Assembly (NCBI RefSeq): GCF_022539505.1
Contig: NC_061514.1
Span: 324,057,090 to 324,121,089, forward strand
Length of the DNA stretch: 64,000 nucleotides
Direction: 5' to 3'
Origin: Lolium rigidum
Lineage: Eukaryota; Streptophyta; Magnoliopsida; Poales; Poaceae
Within the stretch, counting starts at the first letter, position 1; the number at the start of each line of letters is the position of its first letter. A model generated the notes under the pieces. That model was given only the letters and a program-made list of their open reading frames with translations, ran no database searches and was not told where the DNA came from. The translations under genes were made by a program, and so were the position numbers. Of the stretch, positions 34,583 to 44,998 are shown in pieces.

Positions 34583-35920
34583 TCACCAACGCCTATGAAC
34601 ACTCAACGCCTCTGTGGTCTCGATGTACATGAATGTCCGACATATATCACCACTTATGCCGGAAACTAGTGGGTTTCGAAACCACTCATGGATATAGACC
34701 ATGCTGCATTCCGACCTTGTCACATCACTGGTCGGCTTATATCGGATCCCGAAAAGTCTGTGGCCTTGTTCCCCAAAGGCCCCAAACATTTGGTTATACT
34801 CGTTGTACATGAAGATTGGACGTGGTAGCTGTGGCTGTTTGGACAACCAGTGTAAGGGAAGAAAACGGAAGCTGTATTGAAGGGTCCAACATGCATGCTC
34901 CTTCTTCGTGCTCTCAAGAACCCACACCTAAAAAGGAAGATAAATTTTCAGATCAACATGCATTTGTGTTGTGGCTAGATCAGAGATACTAACTCCGATT
35001 CATATTACTCGTCGTTAATATGGATGTATATATCTAGAACTAAAATGTGTCTAGATACATCTACACATTGGCAACAAGTATTATGGATCGAGAGGAATAC
35101 TATATTTAAAGAGTACCTGGATGCTTTTGGATTCGGAAATTTGGTCGCAAGTTGCGGCGCTCAGCTTGCGATGCACATGAGTCAACTGGTAGATAGGTCG
35201 TTTGGCCACCACTGGCAACGGCTTGGTGGATCTCACCTGCTCGCTCCGGAGGTCGAAACACATGATCTTCTCCTCGAGCCCCTCCGTGACCCAATAGATA
35301 TTTCCGTTCACGCTGACAATATTGGCGTCGAGTCTGCACCTGGCGCCAGGGGCTGGAACCTCCCTCCACGACGCCTCCCCGAGCGTGAACACATGGAGCA
35401 TCTCTTTGGTCTTGAAGAAGCACGGGACGTGCACGACCTTGTATTGCCCCGTCGCGTGGTGGTAGCCAAAGTTGTACGCTTGGTGCCAGCTCCTGGGGCG
35501 GCGCGTGTTGTGGCGCCTGAACAGGCCCGTGCAGGGGATCGATGGGAGGGAGAGGGCGTCGCCGGTGGCCGGATTGGCCAATGTGATGACGCCACCGGGC
35601 TTAGTGTCGTCGCACAGGCAGAGGACGCCGTTGCAGGCGCCGACCACCTCCATGTTTTTGTAGATGTTACAGGCTATGCGGCCAGGCCACAGCTCTCGAG
35701 GTGTGCCGGTCTTGGAGTTGGAGGACCCTTGACCGTCGAGGACGTAGACGGACTCCGTGGTGACGACGAGGGGCACGGCATCACGGCACTGCTTCATCTC
35801 CGTCGTCCGATCGTGGACGAGGTCGCGCCAGGTCCGGCAGACAAGGCGCAGCCGCCGGAGCGAGGTCCATGGTAGCCGCACAAGGATCTCCAGCACGAGC
35901 TCCGTGGGGATGTACACCAT
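34583..35920 (-). CDS. F-box protein with F-box-associated domain, two exons
   Basis: Exon 1 is 35117-35920 (268 codons, donor CCAG|GTACTC) and exon 2 is 34583-34927 (acceptor TTTTTAG), giving 382 residues. The frame is continuous across the junction (SESKSIQ / VWVLESTKK). An F-box lies at the very N-terminus (YIPTELVLEILVRLPWTSLRRLRLVCR), the usual position, which supports the ATG at 35920 over upstream in-frame ATGs such as 36094. The rest matches F-box-associated proteins of the FBA_3 kind (VVGACNGVLCLC, TLANPATGDALSLP, NFGYHHATGQYKVVHV, GLEEKIMCFDLRSEQV). Such proteins are substrate receptors of SCF ubiquitin ligases and bind SKP1 through the F-box. The substrate is unknown. The intron contains a degenerate Stowaway MITE. 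Confidence 0.85.
34992..35097. mobile_element. Stowaway MITE in the intron of the F-box gene
   Basis: The ends ACTCCGATTCATATTACT and AGTATTATGGATCGAGAGG form an imperfect inverted pair with TA at 34990-34991 and 35098-35099. It lies wholly within the F-box gene intron. Confidence 0.6.
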
Positions 35921-36094
35921 CGCAACCAAGGCTGCTGCTGCGACTCGATCGTCGTTTGTTTCGATTTTGCTCCGCCCGCAGTGGGTTTTGTTTGCGTCTC
36001 CTTGCTTGTTACCGGGACGGAATCGTACGTAAGCGTCAAGTTTGTCCCGGATAGCCTCGTCCCACACGTTACGGCAGGATGGCCCTGTGGACAT

Positions 36095-36900
36095 AGGCTC
36101 ACGGTTTCACTTTTCATTTTGTTTAGAGATAATAAGGTTTTCACTTTTCATTTTGGCGACGTTCAAGACCTCGATACACGGCATGAAAATTGTACTGTAG
36201 TTTATAAAGGCTCACTTTTTAACTGTACACTCTACATTGCTACTACTATTATAATATTTTGGTGGGCAGATAAAAAACATGTATCTTTGCCGATGCGTGG
36301 CTAATAGAAACAATACTTCACCCTATTTCAAACAAAAAGAAACAATACTTCACCCTGTTTCAGCCCTCCTCAATAGTTTTCGAGACGTTCATTTTATCTG
36401 CGTTTCCGTAAATGGGTACGGTTTATTGCCACCAAGTCAACGCACAGAAATAACCTATCTGCGTTTCCAGTTTATATGGCGCCGGCCAATTTTGGAGCCC
36501 AATAAAATCGCCGGCAACCCCGTGCCGGCCCCTTCACCAAGGGCGCGAATCGGGCGCGCCGGCGCCTCGCGGGACTGAAATTTTTGGGCGGGGAGCCGCC
36601 TGTCAGCCACACATCCCAAAACTCGACGCCAGCGGGAAGTGGCGGGGCCGACGCGTCAGCGGCTCATTCAATTTTAACCTAACTGTCGGCTACCTCGCGA
36701 CGGGAGTTATTGGGGTGCAGCGGCGGTGCAGTTTCCGCAGACACGCAGCGAACCGTCCCGTCGCGCGCGCCTTGCTCTTTGTGCCGTCGTTAATGAGCGC
36801 CACCGCTCCCCTCGCCTCCCTTCGGCCTAAAAAAGGGTTGCCTCTCATCGTTCCTCTCACACACAAACCCTAGCGCCTCTCTCCCCAACCCTAGCCGCCA
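36095..36900. other. Intergenic and promoter DNA between the F-box and B3 genes
   Basis: A short direct repeat (GAAACAATACTTCACCCT) occurs at about 36307 and 36339. A TATA-like CCTAAAAAAGGG near 36826 precedes the B3 gene by about 95 bases. No gene was recognised. The stretch turns GC-rich toward the B3 gene. Confidence 0.5.
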
Positions 36901-36920
36901 CCATCTGAAAAGACGACGCC

Positions 36921-37394
36921 ATGTCTGGTCGAGGCCGAAGTCATGGCCGTGGTCGTGGTCGTGGCCGTGGCCACGGCAGAGGTGCGCGCATGCCGTCGCC
37001 TGTGACGCCGTCGTCTTCATCGTCGAACATGGACGAGGAGGGGCCTATGCTGTTCGAGTTCGTCCTCGTCCTCAAGGGCAACCCACGCGGCATCCAGACG
37101 CTGCCAGACGCCTTCGCCGACTTCGTCGCCGGCGACGACCACCCGGGCATGCTGCATCTGCGGGAGGCTGCGTGCGGATACTACCGGTGGATCGTGGACG
37201 TGATCTACGACGCGCGCGGCAAGATGTACCTCCACATCGGCTGGGAGAAGTTCGCGCGCCGCCACAGGCTCCAAGCCGGCTTCGTGCTCGTGTTCTCCTA
37301 CTTTGGCGACAGGGACATGAGCGTCTAGGTGTTCGACGAGATGCGTTGCCGCCGGAACTACCACGGCGACAGCGCCGAGGATAACGACGACTGA
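36921..37394 (+). pseudogene. B3-domain protein with an internal stop codon
   Basis: The ATG at 36921 is preceded by a TATA-like word near 36826. The N-terminus is an Arg/Gly-rich repeat (MSGRGRSHGRGRGRGRG), followed by a plant B3-type DNA-binding fold (FEFVLVLKG, LPDAFADFVAGDD, LREAACGYYRWIVDVIYD, GWEKFARRHRLQAGFVLVF). The frame meets TAG at 37326-37328, just after FSYFGDRDMSV, exactly where the last B3 strand should continue. After it, VFDEMRCRRNY runs in the same frame to TGA at 37392-37394. A change from AAG (KVFD is the usual continuation) would explain the stop. The truncated protein of 135 residues lacks only the end of the domain, so it may still be expressed. It is a short, single-domain member of the REM-like B3 group. 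Confidence 0.7.
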
Positions 37395-38480
37395 CGAGTG
37401 TTGTTTCTTCCCAGCGAATATCGGCTCGCATGTTTTTGGATGTTCTTCCTCGAAAGAACCAACAGGGGCACCCTCGCCAGCTGGATTTCCAGTTTGGGTG
37501 ACCGGGTGTGCCCTTGAGTGTTCTTTCTTGGCAGCAAACACATGAAACCTGCGATGACCGGCCTAGTTAGGTTTAGTTTTTTTTTGCAATGTTTCATATT
37601 TGTGTCAACCATGGTTCAAACTATGTATTAGTTTGTGGAAAACCATGTTCCAAACTATATCTTCATGTAAACCATGTTCCCAATTATGTATTAGTTTCTC
37701 GAATAAAATATTTCTTATTCAATTTCCTATGTATTTATTTATGGTTTTAATTCAAAACATCTATCGGGGCCGCCGTTTTGAACGCGCCAGTGTGGGAACA
37801 GTTCTCCGAAATAGAGGATACAGTGCCGGCACCCCCCAAACGGAGGTGCTGGCGCCCCTGCCGTGCCTGCGCCTATTTGGGGGCTGCCGGTGGAGATGCT
37901 CTAAGGGGGCGTAGCTCTCCTCTGCCTCACAACTATTGGCAAATGCCGTCACAACTATTGGCAAATGCCGCCAACAGATATGTGGCTTGGCCGTGGGCCG
38001 GAATGGGGCCCAAGAAGAGGGCAGTTTCATCTTTGTGGCGGCAAGGCATGTGTGGAAATCTCAACAATCTCGATAAGAATATATCACGAGAGTGATGGGA
38101 AGCGATGAGATGGTGCATGTCTTCCCTCCCAACATGTGTACTTCTTTAGCTGACTAGTTACGTTTAATTAGGTCTTAGAGTGGCAAATCACTAACATGCT
38201 TTAGAGCATGTACAATGCAGAGTGTACAATTAACCGATTTTTCCTAATTAGGTCTTAGAGTGTACTCAATAAAATTAACCGATTTTTCTTAAGCACTAGT
38301 ATTTATTTACACTATGTAGATGCCTAAATAAGCGCCAGTCTTATAGAAATAAATACTACGTGGCTATGTGAATCAGTTGATGCATATTTTGAGGGTTGGT
38401 AGTAAATTTCATAAGAAATCTGAGTATCCGTTTGAGTGTCGGAGTGAACATTTTAGGTCTACCTTTGTTGTTTCCAAACA
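37395..38480. other. Intergenic DNA with small repeats
   Basis: It contains near-tandem copies of ACCATGTTCCAAACTAT (about 37609, 37643 and 37668), a GC-rich fragment ending GGAGATGCTCTAAG at about 37903 that resembles a DNA-element end, and direct repeats TAATTAGGTCTTAGAGTG (38165 and 38245) and TTAACCGATTTTTC (38229 and 38276). No gene was recognised. Confidence 0.5.
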
Positions 38481-38910
38481 TTAAACATTATGCTGACATT
38501 GCATTGTTGTAGAGGTCGGGTGAGCTTGTACCAACTTGATATTCAAGGAAAGAAAAATGAAAGGGACAGGTTGCATTTTTTGAACGTCTGTTGGAAAAGT
38601 GCAACATTTTTCTAAGTTAGTGGCCGGTGATATATGGCCTGCAGGAGATGCTACTGCACGTTCAATAAAGCGCCACAAGTTCACTTGTGGTTCGTTGGTC
38701 GAGTCGACCATACAATCTACACATAGAGCGTAGAAGAAAAATGAAAAACCGAAATTAATGGAGCATCACGGATCACTCAGTTTGACACACATACTCCGAG
38801 AGTAATCCATGGCCGGCGACCACCGGCTCCTGGCCCTCAAGGCGTTCGATGGCACCAAGGCCGGCGTCAAAGGTCGTCGTCAAAGGCGTCAAAGGCACCA
38901 AGACGGTGGT
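38481..38910 (+). pseudogene. Truncated upstream duplicate of the dioxygenase gene start
   Basis: The region 38620-38760 matches the leader of the dioxygenase gene at 39965-40115 (GTTCGTTGGTCGAGTCGAC, AAAAACCGAAATT.ATGGAG). At 38810 it carries the same first codons (ATGGCCGGCGACCACCGG, then CTCAAGGCGTTCGATGGC). The homology stops after about 70 coding bases, at GGCGTCAAAGG, in a small run of GTCAAAGG repeats. It is a partial duplication of promoter plus start codon with no remaining function. Confidence 0.7.
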
Positions 38911-39960
38911 ACATATATGAAATAAGGGAAATAAATGCAGTTTTCTGAAATAAGAGTCTATACTATCTCTATCCTTGCCAGGGTGTGGTTGTGTCTGTAA
39001 TGGCTGATTCCGGAGAGCTAGTGGTGTTATGGTCTTGCGGATTGATGGAAATCGCTTGGCTTCTTTTTTTTGATGTGTTGGCCTGACTTTGGTTGCACTA
39101 GCATTGATAGCAATGCTGAGTCTATTTAGGAAACCGATTCGTCTGTCATGCCGACCTACTTTTCTTTTTTTATCGAGGATTACTGGGTGGGGGTGGGGGG
39201 GTGGGGGGGATAAATCCTCATTGCTTTTTATATTACTCTAGGTGACTTGGCGGTTGTACCGTTCGTACAGATTGGAGAGAGGTACAAGGGGGATAGGGGG
39301 AGAAAAATACAGTCATTTACATATCAACGGACATAATGAACCTACGAGAAGCATCAAGCCGCCCACGGTCATGTATCTTATAACTCCACCTCCAAAGGGA
39401 AAGGTCATCGCCAGCCCTACGAACCACGACGCTCGCAGAGGAAGCCTTGGCGTTGAAGACTTGGTGCTCGAAGATCAATAGGGCCAGGCCACCTTTATTC
39501 TTCGATGCAGACAAGAAGGCCCCCACACCGCCATCCGCCACCCATCAGGTCCGGCCACCTCGATCTTCCCCGCAGACAACATATGCAATAAGCAGGGGAG
39601 AAGACGACCCGCCTGCCCATAGTTTGTGCCAAGGGGCCGCCCAGACCGCGAGCATGCTATGTGACCACCACCGCGCCATCGATGGAGAAGACGGGCACGC
39701 GACGCCCCCATCGATGCATGACGCCGGCCTCGCCTCGCCGAGCGCCGCATCCCCGCTAGCCGTCACATCCCGTGCTGCCAACCAAGGAGGGTTGGGAGCC
39801 CCACCGCCACCGATGTTGGCCGGGCTTCGGCCGACGACGGCGAGGATTGGTGGGCTAAGGGAAGGGCCTAAAGGGAGGTGACGGGAGAAGGATTCCCAGC
39901 TGCTCGTAGGAGTCACATGGAAACCCTAGATCTTTTTTTAAAAAAATGGGGGAATTATAG
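38911..39960. other. Intergenic insertion between the duplicated gene starts
   Basis: A G-rich run (GGGTGGGGGTGGGGGGGT, about 39185) is followed by a GC-rich block. The block contains an open frame (39447-39881) that has no recognisable domain and has open counterparts on the other strand, so I do not call it a gene. The block separates the truncated duplicate from the intact dioxygenase gene. Confidence 0.45.
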
Positions 39961-40127
39961 GACCGTTAGTGGCCGGCCGGTGAAATATGGCCGGCAGGAG
40001 ATGCTAGTGCACGTTCAGTAAAGTGCCACGAGTTGAGTTGTGGTTCGTTGGTCGAGTCGACGATCCAATCCACACATAGTAGAGAGTATAGAACAGAAAA
40101 GAAAAACCGAAATTGATGGAGTACTCC

Positions 40128-41195
40128 ATGGCCGGCGAGCACCGGCTCCTCGCGCTCAAGGCGTTTGACGGCACCAAGGCCGGCGTGAAAGGCCTGGTCG
40201 ACGCCGGCATAACCGCCGTCCCGTCCATCTTCCACCACCAACCCGACCACCGCCACCGCCACTTCACCGTCCCGGTGATCGACCTGTCCTCCATGAGCTC
40301 CCGACGAGCCGCTGTGGTGGCGCAGGTGAAGGCGGCCGCGGAGACGGTGGGCTTCTTCCAGGTGGTGAACCACGGGGTGCCGGAGGGTGCCATGTCGGCG
40401 ATGGTGGCGGCGGTGCGGAGCTTCAACGAGGAGCCCGTGGAGGCGAAGGCTCCGTACTACACTCGGGACCGTGGGCGGCGCGTGAGGTACCAGAGCAACG
40501 TGGACCTGTTCACGTCGCCGGCGGCGCAGTGGCGCGACACGCTCTTCATGGAGATGCCGGCGGAGCCGCAGGAGCTGCCGGCGGCGTGCAGGGGCGTCGC
40601 GCCGGAGTACGCGGGGCTGGTGCGGGAGCGGCTAGGGCGCACGCTGCTGGGGCTGCTGTCGGAGGCGCTGGGGCTCCGGCGCGGGTACCTGGAGGAGGAG
40701 CAGGGGTGCCTGGAGGGGGTGAGCGTGGCCGGGCACTACTACCCTGCCTGCCCGGAGCCGGAGCTCACCCTGGGAACCATCGGCCACTCCGACACCACCT
40801 TCTTCACCGTGCTCCTGCAGGACGCCGTGGGCGGCCTCCAGGTGCTCGTGGAGGATGACGAAGACCGGAAGCAGTCGGCGTGGGCGGACGTGCCGCCGGC
40901 GGCGGGCGCGCTGGTGGTGAACGTGGGCGACTTCCTGCAGCTCATGTCCAACGACAGGTTCAAGAGCGTGGAGCACCGCGTGGTGGCCAACAGCGTGGGT
41001 CCTCGGGTCTCGGTGGCGTGCTTCTTCCGGCCGGCCGGCGCGGCCTCGTCGACGAGGGTGCTGGCGCCGATCGTACCCGACGGCGACGGCGGCAGCGCGC
41101 GGTACCGGAGCACGACCATGGAGGAGCTGATCCAGCAGCACTACAGGCTCAAGGGCCAACGCGGCACCTCTCTGCTCGACCACTTCAGGCTCTGA
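40128..41195 (+). CDS. 2-oxoglutarate/Fe(II)-dependent dioxygenase, ACC-oxidase-homologue group
   Basis: A single-exon gene of 355 residues. The ATG at 40128 (context TCCATGG) is preferred to the upstream ATG at 40116 because the family begins MAG..LKAFDGTKAGVKGLVD, and the truncated duplicate upstream starts there too. The N-terminal domain has VPVIDLSS and GFFQVVNHGVP. The catalytic jelly-roll has the iron ligands His220 and Asp222 (GHSDTTFFTVLLQD) and His283 (SVEHRVVAN), and the 2-oxoglutarate-binding Arg293-x-Ser295 (RVSVACFF). The family oxidises small metabolites; relatives in grasses include the benzoxazinoid hydroxylase BX6 and the many proteins annotated as 1-aminocyclopropane-1-carboxylate oxidase homologues. 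The substrate cannot be told from sequence. It is very GC-rich, as is usual for such grass genes, and all catalytic residues are intact. Confidence 0.92.
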   Translation: MAGEHRLLALKAFDGTKAGVKGLVDAGITAVPSIFHHQPDHRHRHFTVPVIDLSSMSSRRAAVVAQVKAAAETVGFFQVVNHGVPEGAMSAMVAAVRSFNEEPVEAKAPYYTRDRGRRVRYQSNVDLFTSPAAQWRDTLFMEMPAEPQELPAACRGVAPEYAGLVRERLGRTLLGLLSEALGLRRGYLEEEQGCLEGVSVAGHYYPACPEPELTLGTIGHSDTTFFTVLLQDAVGGLQVLVEDDEDRKQSAWADVPPAAGALVVNVGDFLQLMSNDRFKSVEHRVVANSVGPRVSVACFFRPAGAASSTRVLAPIVPDGDGGSARYRSTTMEELIQQHYRLKGQRGTSLLDHFRL

Positions 41196-41354
41196 ATCTC
41201 ATCCAAAATGTATCTCTACTTGATCGATTTCAAATAAACCGTTGGAGCTTTCACATGCTCTTCTCTGCACCGTCCGTTCCCCTGCCGACTTAATTTTGAA
41301 TCCTAGTTTTTGGTTGGTCTGACATTTTTGTCAAACAAGTTTTAGCAGACTTGT

Positions 41355-41677
41355 TTATTCGCTATGAGGAGGCTACTATCAACACGGTGATTGCTTGGAG
41401 CATCCAATGGAGCGCCCTCACCTTCAATGGCGTTGTGGTCTTGTGGAGTACATCCCTCTGGTCATGCGGCGCTGCATGGCTTTTCCCTGCAATATTCCCT
41501 CCTCAACCTCCCTTCTTAATTCTTGGTGTAACGGCTATGATCCATCCTGAGATCTTGTGTGCTCCCTAATCCCCTCTGCCCTCTAATTTTTTTCGTAATG
41601 ATCCCCCTAAACTGTTTTGAGTGTTGTTATACAAGTTCAAGCTGGCATAAGCCCGCCGTAGCCCGGGTCAAAAAAAG
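41355..41677 (+). pseudogene. LINE 3' fragment, same family as the LINE at 51228
   Basis: The text follows the end of that LINE: TATGAGGAGGCTACTATC..GCTTGG corresponds to its YEATTIVTAIAW, and the tail AGCTGGCATAAGCCCGCCG then GTCAAAAAAA corresponds to GGCTGGCGTAAGCCCGCCG then GTCAAAAAA. A short possible target duplication (CAGACTT at 41346 and 41679) brackets it. It is a 5'-truncated copy about 320 bp long, in the 3' flank of the dioxygenase gene. Confidence 0.75.
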
Positions 41678-41689
41678 ACAGACTTATCT

Positions 41690-42700
41690 GTTGATCTTGT
41701 TCTTCCATAGCTGTCAATATACCCAAGTCATGCAAGTTGTGGAGCTTACACAATTAATACCAATTTTGACATGTCAGTTTCTCCAAATTTAGACGAAATA
41801 ATAGTTACTACAAGTTCAGTGCATCGATAGAAAAACGAATTAAAGCACTGGATTTGGTGCTTAATTTAATTGCAAGTGAAATTCAGTCATTCTGAACGAG
41901 TAGAGGAAAGTAAGAAGAAACTGATCAGAACAATGCATGAGTCTGAACTGTGGACAGCTCGAGCAAGTCTGAGATCAGAAGCATCAGTTCAGAGTTTTAA
42001 AAATCCAGGCTGCGATCCATCACTTGCTCATACTGCCTTTCTCGCTTTGTAATCCTTTTGGCAAAAGCTGGCTAGCTTACCATGTCTGATGAGCAACTAC
42101 CTGTTAATTACAGGTTGAGAGAGATTCTCAGGTTCATTAGTTTGGGGGACCGTAATATTGAATAGCATCGCAAGGTGCCCATGTAGCCCAAAGCGCATCA
42201 TTTGATCAAAGTGTACTTTCTGAAGATGATGCTGATCCATGATGAATCTTCCTGAGATCAACTGCCTGTCTGTCCTTGATGTGGTGTCATCATCATATTC
42301 ATGTATGTGTTCTGTTTGTGATGTCCAGCCTCCACCGCGGTTCACCTTTTCTTTCAAATTTTGGCTAAACTTGAATTACTCCTGAAACTTACTCGAATCC
42401 AGGGCTTGCTGATGACGGACACCCTGAAACGTCGGTAAAATTTCAGGGAACAATTTCTCTTTAACTTCTTGTGTTAGTATAGTCAACAATCCACTAGCAC
42501 AGCATACCTTTCATCTTGGAGGCCAAGAAAACCACGCCGGAGCCGGCCAGTAGGCAGCAAATAACACATGGTAAATAACTACCATTCAAATTACTGGATC
42601 CTCAGAAAAGCCCGGGAAACCATTCAAAGCATGTCCTATTTTTGGTTTCCTCACTGTCCCCAGCTTGTTGATGTCCATCTAATTTTCCCAGCTCCTCTGC
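41690..42700. other. Intergenic DNA, no gene recognised
   Basis: Unremarkable sequence upstream of the small gene at 42831. A cluster of ATGATG and CTGA words near 42225-42265 is spaced too closely to be a box C/D RNA. Confidence 0.45.
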
Positions 42701-42830
42701 TCTACAAATAGCCCCTTCCTCCTCGGCAGTCGTAACCTCCAAACCATTCTTCCCCCCTTTCGCTGCCGAGGCACCAACGCACCGGTTGGTGCTGGCAGCG
42801 ATTGACAACCGGGGCAATTAATAATACGCA

Positions 42831-43142
42831 ATGGGTGCATGTGCCAGTCGCCCAAAAGGTTTCCCTGAAGGGGAGAAACCTGTGGAAACTGACACGATGG
42901 TCGTCCCAAGGGTCGCTGCACCCGTTGAAACCGATGCTCCGATTGTCGTGGACAAGCACGAGGTCATCGAAGCGCCATTGGTTGACCTCTCGACACCGAA
43001 AGCTGGGGATATTTGCAAGGTGAACGAAGAGCTTGCCCCCGGGATCAGCGAGCTGCTGCTGCCGATGGTTGAGGAGGCCGACAAGGATACCGATGTCGTC
43101 ATTGTCGAGAAGATGATTGTGGCTGCAGAGAAGCAGAACTGA
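42831..43142 (+). CDS. Small acidic protein with an N-terminal acylation signal
   Basis: An intact single-exon ORF of 103 residues. It begins MGACASRPKG: Gly2 fits N-myristoylation and Cys4 fits palmitoylation, so the protein is probably anchored to the inner face of the plasma membrane. The rest is Val/Glu/Pro-rich with no recognised domain (DTMVVPRVAAPVETDAPIVV, LLPMVEEADKDTDVVIVEKM). A TATA-like CTACAAATAG lies at 42712-42721, about 110 bases upstream. Proteins starting MGxCxS with acidic tails occur in grasses without an assigned role. The reading frame is complete and in a plausible promoter context, but expression is not proven. Confidence 0.65.
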   Translation: MGACASRPKGFPEGEKPVETDTMVVPRVAAPVETDAPIVVDKHEVIEAPLVDLSTPKAGDICKVNEELAPGISELLLPMVEEADKDTDVVIVEKMIVAAEKQN

Positions 43143-43553
43143 CTGTCAGCTAGCTCAGTGCTTTGAGGCGCAGACTAACATTTTTCTTATAATTGTTGTA
43201 ATGTATGTTCGTGTACTAATATATGGGAAATGGGGGATGGCCAAAATACAATTGACCTGGCTTGGTAATCCATATTGCATTCGAGACTTCATATCATAAT
43301 TTTCAGAACACTAAGATCTGACTCTGAACAGTCCCCAAAATGTTTGATATCTCTAATGGAGATGATGAACACATTCAGATACACAAATTAACTTCATTTC
43401 ATAATTATACACCATTAGCAGGTGAGCGTGCTGCATAATACAGTTAATTACATGTAAACAGAGCAAACGAGCAAAGCAAGACACAACAAGAAGGTACAAC
43501 ACGGCGAGCAGCCCGGAAAAAGGAACAGGACCAACACAAAGTACACCTGGAAC
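43143..43553. other. Convergent 3' flanks
   Basis: The intergenic stretch between the end of the small gene (plus) and the end of the DUF1295 gene (minus). It holds the presumed 3' UTRs of both and nothing else recognisable. Confidence 0.5.
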
Positions 43554-44869
43554 CTAGGTCTCCTTCTGCTTTGGTTCAGGGATGGCCTTCCTGAACCAGG
43601 GGATCAAAACAGAGGTCCTCTTCTGGTACAGCTTGTAGGCCTCTGCTCGGTGCTCCTGCTTCAGCATGCGCCGCTCGACGAGCACAGTGACATAGCCAAG
43701 GCACATGCTGTTGACAAGTGCCCCAATGAACATCCACTGCTGCCCCAGGTTCCAGGCGAATAGGTACAGCCCCCACCACCACAGCTGCTCCCCAAAGTAG
43801 TTAGGGTGGCGCGAGTAACCCCACAGGCCATCTTCGAGGGTAGGGACCGTCGGTTCACCAAGCTGCTTCAGTTTTTCATTGCTGGTGACAAACTCGTGCA
43901 GCTGGGTATCAGCAAAGTAAGCGATGACAACTCCGGCGATGCAGGCAACTGTCGCCACAAGGTCCCATATGACCAATGGCTGGTCGCTGGAGTGAACGGC
44001 GTACATTGGCAAGCATATGCCAATCAGAAATATCTGCATCCCACAAACATTCCACTTTGTCGATCAGGACTCAGGAATAGTAAAGCATATACAACCATTA
44101 ATTTTACCAAAGCTGATTATGTAAACAAAATTCTGCCGCAAGATGTTCCTTCAAACACATTGCATTTTTCAAATCAAAAGGTGCGAAAACAAGCAAAGCA
44201 TTCTATGATTGGCCGAAGCGCCTGAATTACCTGCTGGGAGACGTAGACGGCGAAGAAGGACATCCACCACCAAGTCTTGCCGTACTGTTTGCGCAAATCG
44301 GAGAACCTCCAGTCCTCCCGCTTGCCCAACACCCACCCTTCCCTCCTCAAGTAGTTATGCGTCAGCCTGGCGCTCCAGACCCAAGTCAGCGCCACCACCA
44401 CCGCCGATCTCACCGCGTTCGCCACGGCAGTCGGGTGGTCACGGAAGTAGTGCAGCAGCATCACCGGGATGACGGTCCAGTACAGGTCGATGAGCTGCAA
44501 GCGACACAGACCCCGGGAGCAGCATTTCGTCAAACAGGTTCCGGGCAAGAACGGGTGACCACACCCCACAGGAGCAATCATTGGCGGGGGCGAGCATGTG
44601 GTGTCTGAGATGGGATCGCTTACCCAGTTGTTGTTGAGGAGGAGCCCGATGAACCAGAAGAGGACGTTGACGTTGAGGAGGAAGAGGACGTTGGCCAGGA
44701 GAAGCGGATGCGCGGCGCACCAGGAGGTCACCGGGCTTGGGCTGCCGCTCTGGTCGTCCTGCGGGCGGACGAAGGTGAGGTAGAAGAAGATGGACGGGAG
44801 CGGGACGAGGAAGGCGATGACCATGTTCTTCAGGTTGCCGCCGCGACCACCATCGCTGCCGGCGCCCAT
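43554..44869 (-). CDS. DUF1295 / steroid 5-alpha-reductase-like membrane protein, three exons
   Basis: Exon 1 is 44624-44869 (82 codons, donor TGG|GTAAGC), exon 2 is 44231-44494 (88 codons, acceptor TTGCAG, donor CAG|GTAATT) and exon 3 is 43554-44033 (acceptor ATGCAG, stop TAG). All introns are phase 0 and the product is 329 residues. There are several transmembrane helices (MVIAFLVPLPSIFFYLTFV, LLLANVLFLLNVNVLFWFIG, LVIWDLVATVACIAGVVIAY). The C-terminal signature GLWGYSRHPNYFGEQLWWWG is diagnostic of the DUF1295/3-oxo-5-alpha-steroid 4-dehydrogenase family, where this segment contributes to NADPH binding. Plant members are endomembrane proteins of unknown substrate. A TATA box (CTATAAAG on the minus strand) lies about 125 bases upstream of the ATG. 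Confidence 0.92.
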
Positions 44870-44990
44870 GGTGGCGGTGACCGGCTGATCGCGCAGCGAG
44901 TGTCTTGGTGGCGAGTGGCGTGGTGTGCGTGTTCGAAGTGTCTCTGGGAATGGGATGTGTCGCTGAGTGCCAACTGACTTCGGCCCCGGT

Positions 44991-44998
44991 CTTTATAG
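44991..44998 (-). promoter_or_regulatory. TATA box of the DUF1295 gene
   Basis: CTATAAAG on the minus strand, 122-129 bases upstream of the start codon at 44869, in a GC-rich context. The start of transcription would be near 44965. Confidence 0.65.

Noticed and set aside
39447..39881. 144-codon plus-strand ORF
   Set aside because: GC-rich block with competing open frames on the other strand and no recognisable domain or promoter.
42225..42265. Possible box C/D RNA (ATGATG, ATGATGA, CTGA words)
   Set aside because: The C-like and D-like words are only about ten bases apart and no second pair with correct spacing or terminal stem is present.
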